A stretch of DNA of 64,000 bases from JAITVM01 sp031551135 (GTDB lineage Bacteria; Bacillota; Clostridia; Lachnospirales; JAITVM01): contig JAVBOA010000030.1 of assembly GCA_031551135.1 (NCBI GenBank), positions 16,618 through 80,617 on the forward strand. Reading direction: 5' to 3'. Shown here in pieces: positions 8,934-18,029 of this stretch. Below the pieces are notes generated by a model. The model searched no databases. It was not told the DNA's origin and saw nothing but the letters and a program-made list of their open reading frames with translations. The position numbers and the translations under genes are program-made. Numbering within the stretch: the first letter of the stretch is position 1; each line of letters begins with the position of its first letter.

Positions 8934-9566
8934 GTGAAAGTATTATTAGTAAACGGAAGTCCGAATGAAAAAGGCTGTACCTATACGGCTCTTACGGAGA
9001 TTGCGGAAACATTGAATAAAGAAGGGATTTCTTCGGATATTTTTCAGCTTGAGAAAGAAGCGATTTCGGGTTGTATTGCCTGCCGTGTATGCGCAGGCAA
9101 AGGAGCTTGTGTTTTCGATGATAAAGTAAATGAATTTGTAAAATTAGCGGAAGATTATGACGGTTTTATTTTTGGCTCTCCGGTGCATTATGCTTCTGCT
9201 TCCGGAAATATTATTTCATTTATGGATAGAGTGTTTTTTTCATCGATGCTTGCAGGAAAAAAAGTTTTTCGCTTAAAACCCGCTGCCGCTGTGGTTTCGG
9301 CAAGGCGCGCCGGCACGACAGCCGCCTTGGATCAATTAAATAAATATTTTAGTATTTCCGAAATGCCGATAATTTCTTCAAAATATTGGAATATGGTTCA
9401 CGGTCACACTCCGGAGGACGTGAAAAAAGATTTGGAAGGTCTGCAAATTATGCGCACTTTGGCGAAAAATATGGCTTTTCATTTGAAATGCAAAGAAATT
9501 GCTTTGCAGTCGGGCATTGAATTGCCGAAACGTGAAAAATCTATTGCGACGAATTTTATCAGTTAA
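8934..9566 (+). CDS. Flavodoxin-fold NAD(P)H-dependent FMN reductase family protein
   Basis: 210 residues from a GTG start, with GAGGGGA 7 nt upstream. The N-terminus VLLVNGSPNEKGCTYTAL is the FMN phosphate-binding loop of the iron-sulfur-flavoprotein-like family, and FGSPVHYASASGNIISFMDR is the second flavin contact. CIACRVCAGKGAC has the cysteine spacing seen in the iron-sulfur-flavoprotein group, so a cluster is possible. Co-transcribed with the DUF362 ferredoxin protein, it is a plausible electron partner of it. Confidence 0.85.
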   Translation: MKVLLVNGSPNEKGCTYTALTEIAETLNKEGISSDIFQLEKEAISGCIACRVCAGKGACVFDDKVNEFVKLAEDYDGFIFGSPVHYASASGNIISFMDRVFFSSMLAGKKVFRLKPAAAVVSARRAGTTAALDQLNKYFSISEMPIISSKYWNMVHGHTPEDVKKDLEGLQIMRTLAKNMAFHLKCKEIALQSGIELPKREKSIATNFIS

Positions 9567-9610
9567 TACAATCTTATACTACTCAGCGTTAAATCATGGA
9601 GGTAGGGCAA

Positions 9611-10720
9611 ATGGAAATTGAAGAAATTCTAAATCAATCAATAGATGAAAATATTGCCGAGAGAGAAAAAACTCCGCAGGTATTTCTTCCGTGGAGAAGG
9701 TATTTTGCAAGATATTTCGATATTTCGCTGTATTTGCTTTTTTGGTTGGCGATCGTGGCTTTTGTGCTTAAAGAAAATCTTTTGCTTCGAGGAAATGCCG
9801 GAACAATAATAGATATTATTGTTCAAACAATTATCATGCTGTTTATAGAACCGATTTGGCTGCATTTTTTCGGAACAACACCGGGAAAAGCCATATTTGG
9901 TATGAAAATAGAAAAGCCCGATGGAACCCGGCTGAGTTATATAGAAGGATTGGCCCGAACTTGGATGGTTATCGGAAGTGGTATGGGATATATAATTCCG
10001 TTTTACACAATTTACCGCTCTTGGGTATCTTATAAACTCTGCAAGGAAAAGAAAATTCAGCCGTGGGATGAAGATTTGTCGTATACAATTAAAGACGAAA
10101 AGAAATCCCGAATTATAGTTTATATCGGAGCAATGATAATTTATATAGCTGTTATTGTAACGATGATATTGGCACAAAAAATTCCGCCGAATCGCGGAGA
10201 TTTAACTATTGCTGAGTACGCTGAAAATTATAATTATTATTCAAATTATTTCGTTAACGATATTTATAACTATCATTTGGATAAAGACGGAAAATGGCAA
10301 ATAGTACCCAATGATTCTATGGTGACATATGGAGATGTATACGAAAAGCATAGACCGAATTTTAATTTTTCGGTTGAAAATGAAAATCTAAAGGAAGTTT
10401 CTTTTGAAATCGAGATAAAAAACAGCGAATATTTTGTAAATTCGTATGATGATTTTATGCTTTTTTCAAGCCTTTCATTTGCCGGTGCACAGGATGAATT
10501 CGGGATATTTTCTAAAACAATGGAAAATATAAGCCGGAAAATTGCGGATAATAAATTAAAGGATTTTAATTTTACGGAAGCAGGAATCACATTTAATTGT
10601 GAGCTTGAATATTCAGGTTTTGATGATATATTCGGCACTCAAATTACGGGGCTTATTCCAAAAGAAGGAGATAATAATAATTATTTTAAATTGAAATTTT
10701 CTGCTAAATTGAATGACTAA
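9611..10720 (+). CDS. RDD family membrane protein with large C-terminal soluble domain
   Basis: 369 residues from ATG 9611; GGAGGT ends 7 nt before it and overlaps an earlier in-frame ATG at 9596. The RDD signature is RRYFARYFDISLYLLFW with the companion FGTTPGKAIFGMKIEKPDG. Hydrophobic segments lie at about 37-55, 66-85, 115-135 and 172-192. The remaining 175 residues are hydrophilic and unrecognised, unusually long for an RDD protein. Transport of small solutes or ions has been suggested for some family members; the role here is unknown. Confidence 0.75.
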   Translation: MEIEEILNQSIDENIAEREKTPQVFLPWRRYFARYFDISLYLLFWLAIVAFVLKENLLLRGNAGTIIDIIVQTIIMLFIEPIWLHFFGTTPGKAIFGMKIEKPDGTRLSYIEGLARTWMVIGSGMGYIIPFYTIYRSWVSYKLCKEKKIQPWDEDLSYTIKDEKKSRIIVYIGAMIIYIAVIVTMILAQKIPPNRGDLTIAEYAENYNYYSNYFVNDIYNYHLDKDGKWQIVPNDSMVTYGDVYEKHRPNFNFSVENENLKEVSFEIEIKNSEYFVNSYDDFMLFSSLSFAGAQDEFGIFSKTMENISRKIADNKLKDFNFTEAGITFNCELEYSGFDDIFGTQITGLIPKEGDNNNYFKLKFSAKLND

Positions 10721-10730
10721 TTTTTATAAA

Positions 10731-10770
10731 ATGCGAATGGCGTAATTTCACCATTCGCATGATTTTTTTT
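10731..10770. terminator. Bidirectional terminator between RDD gene and dpaB
   Basis: Ten-bp stem ATGCGAATGG / CCATTCGCAT followed by a run of T on the plus strand. Confidence 0.85.
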
Positions 10771-11359
10771 AAGAAACTGCGCTTTGTATAATTGGCTGAA
10801 TTTGCTTGCCATCGAGTGCCGAAATTGCGGTATCTTTTATTAATTCAAATTTAGAAATAATTGAACGTGTTTTTTTAAACGGGTCGTCTTGATAAAAAGG
10901 CACAAGAAAAATATTTCTTGTGTTCAATAAAACGCCGATATTTTTTGCGTTCGCTCCAAGTCCGTCGTTTGTGGAAACAGATATTATGAGCGGACGTTCG
11001 TTTCGCAAATGAGCTTTCGCCGCCATTGTAACGGATGTATCTGTGATGGAATTAGCGATTTTTGCCAACGTGTTTCCGGTGCACGGCGCGATGATTAATA
11101 TATCTAAAAGTCCTTTCGGGCCGATAGGCTCGGTGTCTGTTATGCTCTCCAAAACTTCATTGCCTGTCATTATTTTTAATGTTTTTTTTAATTCTTCAGC
11201 TTTTGTAAACCTTGTATTGTATTTCGCAACATTTTCGGAAATAATCGGGATTACATTTGCGCCTTCCGAAACAAAAGCTTCGATTTGCTTTAAAACTTCG
11301 TTAATTGTACAAAACGAACCCGTCAATGCGAAGCCAATATTTAAATCTTTAAAATGCAT
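10769..11359 (-). CDS. dpaB: Dipicolinate synthase subunit B
   Basis: 196 residues, also known as SpoVFB. It is the flavoprotein-like subunit of the enzyme making dipicolinic acid in the mother cell for spore core dehydration. Motifs: IGFALTGSFCTI at the N-terminus, LIIAPCTGNTLAKIANSITD, and STNDGLGANAKNIGVLLN. A GGGGGAAG site precedes the ATG. It follows dpaA by 55 nt on the same strand. Together they show a spore former using SpoVF rather than the EtfA route of many Clostridium species. Confidence 0.95.
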   Translation of the reverse strand: MHFKDLNIGFALTGSFCTINEVLKQIEAFVSEGANVIPIISENVAKYNTRFTKAEELKKTLKIMTGNEVLESITDTEPIGPKGLLDILIIAPCTGNTLAKIANSITDTSVTMAAKAHLRNERPLIISVSTNDGLGANAKNIGVLLNTRNIFLVPFYQDDPFKKTRSIISKFELIKDTAISALDGKQIQPIIQSAVS

Positions 11360-11414
11360 TTTCTTCCCCCTACAAATATAAAGCGGCTCGAAAGTATAAA
11401 AAAGTCAAACCGCT

Positions 11415-12284
11415 CTATAAAGTCTTTATAATATTTTTAATTGTTTGCACAATGTATTTTGCGGCAGAAATGGGAGCGACTTTTCCGGGCAGCGACGGCG
11501 CAAATGTAATATTCAATCCGTTTTCACGGCAAAATTCGGCATCGATTCCGAACGGCTTTGAGGCAAGTTCGATTAAAACGCAGTCTTTTTTCAGTAAAAT
11601 TAGATTTTGGCTGTTCAAAATATTTGAAGGTATCGTGTTAATAATTATATCCATTTTATTTAAATCGCCGTCGAAATTATCAAAATCCAATACATTATAT
11701 CCGAAAGCCTTTGCGTAAGACTGCTCGGTGATATTTCGCGCTAATACAAAAACCTTTGCCCCGATTCCATAAAGCATTTTCGCCAATATTTTGCCGACAC
11801 GTCCAAAACCCATGACCATTATATTAGAATCAAAAAGTGTGATTTTTGATTTTTCTATAGCGATAGAGATTGCGCCTTCGGCTGTGGGTATTGCGTTAAG
11901 AATCGACATTTCTTCACGTTCTAAAATATCGAAAGTCCTTATATTTTTAGATTCAGCGTAATTCTGTTTGTCATTTGGGATTCTGCCTGCTATAAAAATC
12001 TGATTGCTTTTCAATTCGTCGATAACGGATTCGAATGTAATTATTTCTTTGCTATGCGGTGAATTTAAATTTCTGTTAAGACCGAGGCAGGGCGTTGGGC
12101 CGATTATTATTTCCGAATCTCTGAAATTTTCCGATAAATTATCTATATTAAATTGAGTTTGCCCGTCAAACGAAATTCCGCTGAAATTATCAAAACCACC
12201 GATTTTTACTACGTGCCCTTCATCTTTTAATAAATAATAAATATATAAAGCTCTGAGGTCTCCGCCAATTATTGAAAACTTCAT
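11415..12284 (-). CDS. dpaA: Dipicolinate synthase subunit A
   Basis: 289 residues, also known as SpoVFA. It is a Rossmann-fold subunit of dipicolinate synthase. The start IIGGDLRALYIYYLL is the typical N-terminus, and MVMGFGRVGKILAKMLYGIGAKV is the NAD(P)-binding loop (GxGxxG). The gene is the promoter-proximal one of the pair and presumably carries a mother-cell sigma-K or sigma-E promoter in the region up to 12350; none is assigned here. The palindromic element begins just upstream. Confidence 0.95.
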   Translation of the reverse strand: MKFSIIGGDLRALYIYYLLKDEGHVVKIGGFDNFSGISFDGQTQFNIDNLSENFRDSEIIIGPTPCLGLNRNLNSPHSKEIITFESVIDELKSNQIFIAGRIPNDKQNYAESKNIRTFDILEREEMSILNAIPTAEGAISIAIEKSKITLFDSNIMVMGFGRVGKILAKMLYGIGAKVFVLARNITEQSYAKAFGYNVLDFDNFDGDLNKMDIIINTIPSNILNSQNLILLKKDCVLIELASKPFGIDAEFCRENGLNITFAPSLPGKVAPISAAKYIVQTIKNIIKTL

Positions 12285-12306
12285 TTTATCACTCCAAAAT
12301 ATGCTG

Positions 12307-12350
12307 ATAGTTATTCCATTTTTAAAGGATTAAAAAATGAAAATAGAATT
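12307..12350 (+). repeat. Degenerate miniature (44-bp) form of the palindromic element
   Basis: ATAGTTATTCC...TTAAAGGATT...AAAATGAAAATAGAATT aligns with the miniature copies at 27942 and 42632 but with decayed ends. It abuts a full copy, as also happens at 42632-42788. Confidence 0.55.
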
Positions 12351-12351
12351 C

Positions 12352-12465
12352 ATACTATTTTCAATATAAAGGATAGAAAAAAATATTTCATTTCGCGCTA
12401 GAAACATTGCGCGAAACGCTCCGCTGTGAAAAATTTTTTTCTACTTATCAAAATGAAAATAGTAT
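12352..12465 (+). repeat. 114-bp palindromic MITE-like element, full copy
   Basis: Termini ATACTATTTTC and GAAAATAGTAT are inverted repeats. Inside are GGATAGAAAA, TATTTCATTTCGCGC, a second arm GCGCGAAACGC, then TGTGAAAAATTTTTTTCTA. Almost the whole unit can fold as one long hairpin. Near-identical copies are at 21584, 42675 and 57945, and inverted ones at 16349 and 25851. There is no reading frame inside, so any movement would need a transposase elsewhere. The ends fit a TA target. Confidence 0.85.
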
Positions 12466-12542
12466 CAGTAACGAAATTAATCTTCGTTTACTATACTTCA
12501 TAATATGTAAAAAATATCAAAAAGTGAAAATAAAGGCATAAT

Positions 12543-12574
12543 AAAAATAACCCTGCCCAGCAAGGTTATTTTTG
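12543..12574 (-). terminator. Terminator of the asparagine synthetase-like gene
   Basis: Inverted repeat AAAATAACC(C) / (A)GGTTATTTT around CTGCCCAGCA, with T-rich flanks on the minus strand. Confidence 0.75.
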
Positions 12575-12581
12575 TAGAGAA

Positions 12582-14426
12582 TCAACTCAATTTTATATTA
12601 ATTTTATATTTATCCAGCCAATAATTCATTTGCAGTAAATACGCAAGAAGCTGCGGTTTTGCCATAAGCTGGCCGTACCAAGGTTTTCCGGGATCGGACG
12701 GTGAATTTATCAATTTTTCGATTTCCGCTTTATTAATAAGCGGAAGAATCGGCGAATTATTATTTTCGATTATGTCTTTCAATCGCTCTTTTAATAAATT
12801 TTCGTATGCCGGATTGTAAGTTTTCGGGTATGGAGATTTTTTTCTGTATAATAATTCGTCCGGTATAATGCCTTCGCAGGCTTTTCGCAAAAGAGATTTC
12901 GTTACATTATCTTTTGCTTTCATTTCCCAAGGAATATTAAAAAGATATTCGGCGATTCTAAAATCTGCATATGGAACACGTACGGTCAAGCCGGAATGCA
13001 TACTCATTCTGTCCATTCTATCGACTAAAGTCATCATGAAAAATTTTAGATTTAAAAAGGCAAGCTCGCGACGGCGTTTTTCGGTTTCGGATTCGGATTC
13101 CAAAATCGGAACTTGAGCCAAAGCATCTCTGTATCTCTCGTTGGATTTTTTCTCGATATTCAAAATTTGTGTCAAATCCGGATTTAAAATAGACTTCCGA
13201 ATTTCAATATTGCTTGACCAAGGAAAGGAGTCAGTTTCGAACATTTCTTTTTTGTGAAACCACGGATAACCGCCGAAAATTTCATCCGCACATTCGCCGC
13301 TAAAGGCTACTTTACTCGAGTTCGAAATATTTTTGCAAAAAAACAAAAGTGATGAATCGATATCAGCCATGCCGGGATAATCGCGCGCGTCGACCGCGTT
13401 ATAAAGATTATCGGCAATATCATCGATATTCGCCTCGAGATAATGATGTTTCGTATTTAGAAAATTTACCATCTTATCAACCCACGGCCTGTCTTGCTCC
13501 GGCTGAAAAGAATTGGATTTAAAATATTTTGAATTGCCGGTAAAATCAAAAGAGAAAGTTTCTATACCGATTCCGTATTTTTCTAAATGCGACTTATTTG
13601 CGATAGCGGTAACAATCGACGAATCCAAACCGCCCGATAATAACGACGAAATATTTTTGCTCATCTGAATTTCAACACTGTTCAGAACTAAATCCCGGAC
13701 TTTCTGTACGGTTTCCGAATAAGAATCTATATGTTTTCTGGATTCAAAACGCCAATATTCTTTTTGACGAAGCCCGTTTTCTGAGAGGTTAATATAATTT
13801 CCCGGCAGAACTTCATTTATATCCTTGAAAATTCCCAAACCCTGCGTGTGCGCCGGTCCGAGCGCAAATATTTCAGACAAACCTTCTTTATCTACGATAA
13901 TTTCGAAATTCGGAAATTTTAATATAGATTTTATTTCCGAACCAAAAATCAATATATCATCTTTGAAAGAATAAAAAATCGGCTTTATGCCGAGACGGTC
14001 ACGAAATAAATAAAAATTATCTCCGTCGAAAAGTGCAATCGAAAAGATTCCGTTAATTTTATTAACAAATTCTATTCCGTATTTCAAAAACAAAAATAAA
14101 ACAATTTCGGAATCGTTATTTTTCTCAAATGTATATTTATCATTTTCCAATTCTTTTTTCAATTCATCAAAATTGTAAATTTCACCATCCAACACAATAA
14201 AATAATATTTTCCGTTTATATAAAATTCCATTGAGTTTTTTCCGGAATCGGATAAAATTTCGTCAGAATTGGACGCAAAGCAGATTTTTTCCTTAATTTG
14301 AGCTTCTAAATACATATTTCCGCGATGAATTATGGATTTTTGCATATCATTCAAAACTGCAGTCCATTTGCCTTTTTCAGAAGTAAAATCGCTTTTCAAT
14401 CCGGCAAATCCGGTTATTCCGCTCAT
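12582..14426 (-). CDS. asnB: Asparagine synthetase B-type protein with degraded glutaminase site
   Basis: 614 residues. N-terminal Ntn-type glutaminase-like domain (about 1-200), then the ATP-pyrophosphatase synthetase domain. The synthetase half is intact: LLSGGLDSSIV PP-loop, FSGECADEIFGG, GLTVRVPYADFR, RKKSPYPKT. The glutaminase half is not. The first residues are MSGITGFAG, so the catalytic Cys2 (MCGI in active enzymes) is Ser, with codon AGC read directly. The usual NGEIYN is DGEIYN, and the HRRLSIID segment carrying the conserved Arg is unrecognisable. NDSE keeps the Asp. The enzyme probably uses free ammonia, or could amidate another carboxylate. A GGAG site supports the start. Confidence 0.85.
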   Translation of the reverse strand: MSGITGFAGLKSDFTSEKGKWTAVLNDMQKSIIHRGNMYLEAQIKEKICFASNSDEILSDSGKNSMEFYINGKYYFIVLDGEIYNFDELKKELENDKYTFEKNNDSEIVLFLFLKYGIEFVNKINGIFSIALFDGDNFYLFRDRLGIKPIFYSFKDDILIFGSEIKSILKFPNFEIIVDKEGLSEIFALGPAHTQGLGIFKDINEVLPGNYINLSENGLRQKEYWRFESRKHIDSYSETVQKVRDLVLNSVEIQMSKNISSLLSGGLDSSIVTAIANKSHLEKYGIGIETFSFDFTGNSKYFKSNSFQPEQDRPWVDKMVNFLNTKHHYLEANIDDIADNLYNAVDARDYPGMADIDSSLLFFCKNISNSSKVAFSGECADEIFGGYPWFHKKEMFETDSFPWSSNIEIRKSILNPDLTQILNIEKKSNERYRDALAQVPILESESETEKRRRELAFLNLKFFMMTLVDRMDRMSMHSGLTVRVPYADFRIAEYLFNIPWEMKAKDNVTKSLLRKACEGIIPDELLYRKKSPYPKTYNPAYENLLKERLKDIIENNNSPILPLINKAEIEKLINSPSDPGKPWYGQLMAKPQLLAYLLQMNYWLDKYKINIKLS

Positions 14427-14692
14427 ATAAACACTCCAATCAAATTTTGGTATAATTCATTATATTAATTAATTTCCAAATGTTTCAAAAATCTGAATAA
14501 TCCAAATATCAAATTACAATTGATATATTTATAATATCCATATTTGATAAATAAATTCATTTATTGGAAAAGACAACGTTTCATTTTGGTGAGAGAAAAA
14601 TGTATCCAATTAGTAATTTCATTTATCTATAATTTAAAAATAGACAAGAAATTTGGCAAAACAGAGCGTTTGTTTTTTTGGGGGGAATACGA

Positions 14693-14944
14693 ATGCATAC
14701 CGAAAAAATTTCTATACCCGCAGAAATAATGGGGTATATTGCCGGACTTTTCATATCGATGATGTTATTTGTTAATCTGCTCATTCATCTGGAAATGTTA
14801 GTTTTAGTATTTTATTTAAAAAAGAAACTCAATAATATTTTTTTGAGAACCACCTCGAAAGCAATAATTATATCTTATGTAATTTATTTTGTTTTCATAT
14901 ATATTATGTTTAGTTTTTTGATTTACGGAAAATTTATTTTATAA
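14693..14944 (+). CDS. Small two-helix membrane protein, unrecognised
   Basis: 83 residues from the ATG at 14693, preceded by GGGGGGAA at 6 nt. Two hydrophobic segments (about 15-42 and 58-80) flank a basic loop (KKKLNNIFLRTTSK). The short N-terminus MHTEKISIPAE is polar. It is followed at once by a terminator, so it is a single-gene unit. No family recognised. Confidence 0.55.
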   Translation: MHTEKISIPAEIMGYIAGLFISMMLFVNLLIHLEMLVLVFYLKKKLNNIFLRTTSKAIIISYVIYFVFIYIMFSFLIYGKFIL

Positions 14945-14975
14945 AAGCGTATTGTTATAATTACGCTTTTTTTTA
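14943..14975 (+). terminator. Rho-independent terminator
   Basis: AAAAGCGT / ACGCTTTT stem with an AT loop and eight T residues, overlapping the stop codon of the small membrane protein gene. Confidence 0.8.
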
Positions 14976-15042
14976 TAGTATGATATAATATAATGATAAA
15001 TACAGCTGAAATTTTGCATACTTTATGAAAGGTGGTATTATA

Positions 15043-15684
15043 ATGTTTGTATCCGAGAGAATGACAAAAGATGTTTCAGTGGTTACTCCAGAGGACTCTG
15101 TTGCAAAGGCTTTTCAAATTTTAAAGGAAAAAAGACATTCCCAACTTCCTGTTGTTGATAATAAAGGTAAATTAGTGGGGCTTGTCACCGAAAAACTTTT
15201 GACAGAAGTAAGTCCTTCAAAAGCGACTTCGCTTAGTGTTTATGAAATCAATTATCTTTTATCCAAAACAAAAGTTGCGGATATTATGAAAACAAATATT
15301 TTTACAACAAATCCCGAACAGCTTATAGAAGATGCCGCATTTGTCATGAAATCAAATGATATAGGCTCTTTGCCGGTTGTTGATGATTCGAACAAGCTGG
15401 TTGGAATTGTTACTAGACTGGATATTTTTTCGGCTTTTATAGATATAATGGGCGTGAACGAGGGCGGCGCACGCATTGTGTTAAAAGTTGATGACAAGCT
15501 TGGAACTTTTGCGGATATTTCAAATATTATTAAGCAATACGGAGTCAATATCACGCATGTAAGTAATTTTACTTTTAATAATGATGTTGAAATAATAATT
15601 AAACTGAATACAAATGAAGTCGACGAAATCATCAAAAAATTGGAAGAGCATGGCTATACCGTTTTATCTATCGCTAAAAAATAA
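15043..15684 (+). CDS. CBS-pair and ACT domain protein (AcuB-like)
   Basis: 213 residues. The ATG at 15043 is preferred over the in-frame ATG at 15025, since AAAGGTGG lies 6-8 nt before it and overlaps the earlier codon. Two CBS modules are seen: about 1-55 (MTKDVSVVTPEDSVAKAF, HSQLPVVDNKGKLVGLVTE) and 80-135 (MKTNIFTTNPEQLIEDAAF, GSLPVVDDSNKLVGIVTR). An ACT-like domain (about 145-210) follows. This layout is a ligand-sensing module that binds adenine nucleotides or amino acids; it resembles AcuB. No target gene is adjacent. Confidence 0.85.
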   Translation: MFVSERMTKDVSVVTPEDSVAKAFQILKEKRHSQLPVVDNKGKLVGLVTEKLLTEVSPSKATSLSVYEINYLLSKTKVADIMKTNIFTTNPEQLIEDAAFVMKSNDIGSLPVVDDSNKLVGIVTRLDIFSAFIDIMGVNEGGARIVLKVDDKLGTFADISNIIKQYGVNITHVSNFTFNNDVEIIIKLNTNEVDEIIKKLEEHGYTVLSIAKK

Positions 15685-15697
15685 GATTTAAAATTCG

Positions 15698-15725
15698 GGT
15701 ACCTTTCGGTGCCTTTATTTTTTTG
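15698..15725 (+). terminator. Rho-independent terminator
   Basis: GGTACC / GGTGCC stem (one G-U pair) with TTTC loop and T-rich tail, 13 nt after the CBS-ACT gene. Confidence 0.7.
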
Positions 15726-15858
15726 CGTATAAAAATATATAAGCTCTATATTTAATCAGTATTTACACTATATATTTTGGTTAGAATCTAAATAAATTTG
15801 TTCGCGCCTATTGGCTGAGCATAAAATAAATTTTAAAATTTAAATTTGGAGATGAATT

Positions 15859-16263
15859 ATGAAGGAAAAAGGAATTATACATGAATTTAAAGAATTTATA
15901 TCCCGCGGCAGTGTTTTTGATATGGCGGTCGGAATTATTGTAGGCACTGCGTTTACTTCTATTGTGAACTCTTTCGTAAAAGATATTGTTATGCCGCCGA
16001 TTGGCTATATTATCAACGGAGTTGATTTTTCCGCTCTAAAGATTGTTTTGCGCGGCGCAACCGAGACCGGCGAGGAAGTTGCGATTCTGTACGGCTTGTT
16101 CCTGCAAAATATTTTATCTTTCCTGATAATTTCTTTCGTGGTGTTTTTTATGGTTAAATTCATAAATACTTTGAAAAGGAAAGAAGAAAAACCGGTTGAG
16201 CCGCCTTTGCCTTCGGAAGAAATATTATTACTGAGAGAAATCAGAGATTCACTAAAAAAATAA
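15859..16263 (+). CDS. mscL: Large-conductance mechanosensitive channel MscL
   Basis: 134 residues, normal length. FKEFISRGSVFDMAVGIIVG is the N-terminal amphipathic helix and first membrane helix, followed by the periplasmic-side loop and second helix (LFLQNILSFLIISFVVFFMVKF). The charged C-terminal helix is PSEEILLLREIRDSLKK. It opens under osmotic downshock. A GGAG site precedes the ATG. It stands alone, with a full palindromic element beginning 86 nt after its stop. Confidence 0.95.
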   Translation: MKEKGIIHEFKEFISRGSVFDMAVGIIVGTAFTSIVNSFVKDIVMPPIGYIINGVDFSALKIVLRGATETGEEVAILYGLFLQNILSFLIISFVVFFMVKFINTLKRKEEKPVEPPLPSEEILLLREIRDSLKK

Positions 16264-16348
16264 TTAGTAAAAAATCAACCGGCTTATTCATACACAAAAT
16301 TTTTCCTTTTTGAATATAGTACTAAATAACGTGAGTTTGGAGCAATTA

Positions 16349-16462
16349 ATACTATTTTCATTTTGATAAGTAGAAAAAAATTTTTCACAGCGGAGCGTTT
16401 CGCGCATGTTTCTAGCGCGAAATGAAATATTTTTTTTCTATCCTCTATAATGAAAATAGTAT
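16349..16462 (-). repeat. Palindromic element, full copy, inverted
   Basis: Reads on the minus strand as the element at 12352, with the same ATACTATTTTC/GAAAATAGTAT ends and central TTTCGCGC arms. Confidence 0.85.
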
Positions 16463-16583
16463 AAAAATTGTTTTGAGCTCTTGATAATTATTGTACGCAG
16501 TTTTCGATTTTTCGGGAATTCTGCAAACAATAATTGAATCGGTCAGATTTTGAAGAATCGAAAAAAGTTTTGGGGGGATTTGT

Positions 16584-17570
16584 ATGAATAAGCTGCGAAT
16601 ATTTATGATTGCGGCGGTTCTAGTTTTGACTTCATGCGCTGTAAATAATGGGCAAAGTACAAAAATCAGATTGAATGAAGTCGTACATTCAATCTTTTAC
16701 GCTCCGCAATATGTTGCGATGGAAAAAGGTTTTTTTGCAGAGGAAGGCTTGGAAATTGAGCTTTCGGTGGGGCAAGGTGCGGATAAATCGATGACGGCGC
16801 TGTTGTCTGATTCTGCTGATATTGTTTTGCTTGGAACTGAGGCAGGAATTTATGTCAATAAAGAAGGGCTCGAGGAATGCCCTTTGATATTTGCTCAATT
16901 AACCGAACGTGCTGGAAATTTTTTGGTTTCGCGTGAAAATGAAGAAAATTTTAATTACGAAAATTTAAGAGGCAAGGAAATTATCGGCGGCCGTCCCGGC
17001 GGTATGCCGCAGATGATTTTGGAATATGTTTTGAAACAAAAAGGCATCGAGCCTTTTGTAGACGTTGATATAATTAATAATTTACAATTTACTTCAACAG
17101 CGGGCGCTTTTGTCGGCGGAGTTGGTGAATATACCGCCGAATTCGACCCGAGTGCATACAATATCGAAAAAGACGGAAACGGATATGTTGTTTCGGCTTT
17201 AGGCAGCGAATGCGGAAAAATTCCATATACTGTATATATGAGCACACCTAAATATATAAATGAAAATCCGGAAATAATTCAAAAGTTTACAGATGCGATT
17301 TACAAAGCTCAAAAATGGGTGCAAGAAAATTCTTCTAAGGATATCGCAAACTTGATACAAAAGCATTTTCCGGAAAACGATTTGGAATCTTTGGAGTTTA
17401 TGATTGACCGCTATAAATCAATCGGAGCATATAAAGCCGAACCTTCTATAGAAAAAGAAGGATTTGATTTGATACAGGATATAATGATATCCGGCGGACA
17501 ATTGACCGAAAAAGTGACTTATGATACATTGGTAAATAACTCTTTTGCGGAAAAAGCCATTAAAAAATAA
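16584..17570 (+). CDS. ABC transporter substrate-binding lipoprotein (SsuA/ThiY-like)
   Basis: 328 residues. Lipoprotein signal peptide with lipobox LTSC at residues 16-19. The mature part follows the NMT1/SsuA type II binding-protein pattern: YAPQYVAMEKGFFAEEGLEIEL, ADIVLLGTEAGIY, LRGKEIIGGRPGGMPQMIL, and a domain-two VYMSTPKYINENPEIIQKFTDAIYKA. RBS GGGGGG precedes the ATG. No permease or ATPase gene is adjacent, so the cognate ABC partner must be elsewhere. Substrate (sulfonate, pyrimidine or other) is not predictable. The B12 riboswitch begins 197 nt downstream. Confidence 0.8.
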   Translation: MNKLRIFMIAAVLVLTSCAVNNGQSTKIRLNEVVHSIFYAPQYVAMEKGFFAEEGLEIELSVGQGADKSMTALLSDSADIVLLGTEAGIYVNKEGLEECPLIFAQLTERAGNFLVSRENEENFNYENLRGKEIIGGRPGGMPQMILEYVLKQKGIEPFVDVDIINNLQFTSTAGAFVGGVGEYTAEFDPSAYNIEKDGNGYVVSALGSECGKIPYTVYMSTPKYINENPEIIQKFTDAIYKAQKWVQENSSKDIANLIQKHFPENDLESLEFMIDRYKSIGAYKAEPSIEKEGFDLIQDIMISGGQLTEKVTYDTLVNNSFAEKAIKK

Positions 17571-17766
17571 ATAAAAAAAAGTTCTCAGAAATATTTCTGT
17601 TCATATAAATTTAAGCTGCAGCTTTGGATGTGGGTAAAACCACATTCAATACATATCTATTCAAATCATCTGTACATTCCAAAATTACCCAATCTCTAAA
17701 ATCAAAGACTATATTGACAAGTATTCTACAATTATGCTAAATTTAATAAAATTGAATATCGCACAG

Positions 17767-17953
17767 TTATTGGTTGCGAAAATGCAAAGACGTTTTCGTA
17801 ATAATAGGGAACCGGGTGAGAATCCCGGGCAGTCCTGCTGCCGTATTGATGGAGTTTTTCTGCGTTTTAGTACAGCCACTGAGTATATTTTATGCTATTA
17901 CTTGGGAAGGTTTAGAAAAATGATGAAATCTGAGTCGGAAGACCTGCCAATAA
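17767..17953 (+). ncRNA. Cobalamin riboswitch aptamer
   Basis: P1 is formed by TTATTGG (17767) and CCAATAA (17947). Between are the conserved core blocks in order: GGGAACCGGGTGAGAATCCC, a CAGTCCTGCTGCC segment, the B12 box core GCCACTG at 17875, GGGAAGG, and GAGTCGGAAGACCTGCC at the 3' side. It lies upstream of the cbiB-cobD-cobT operon and presumably represses it when adenosylcobalamin or a related corrinoid is bound. A TTGACA hexamer at 17714 could be its -35. Confidence 0.92.
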
Positions 17954-18029
17954 TGAAGTGCCATAGAAACCTCACAGGATATGGGATCTTTGGTTATCGG
18001 CTGAATTTGCCGTTTTTTATAGAATTTTA

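Noticed and set aside
9638..10177. 179-codon minus-strand frame inside the RDD gene
   Set aside because: Antisense shadow of a strongly supported membrane protein, with no start signal.
14544..14729. 61-codon frame upstream of the small membrane protein
   Set aside because: No binding site, and it overlaps the RBS and start of the better supported gene at 14693.
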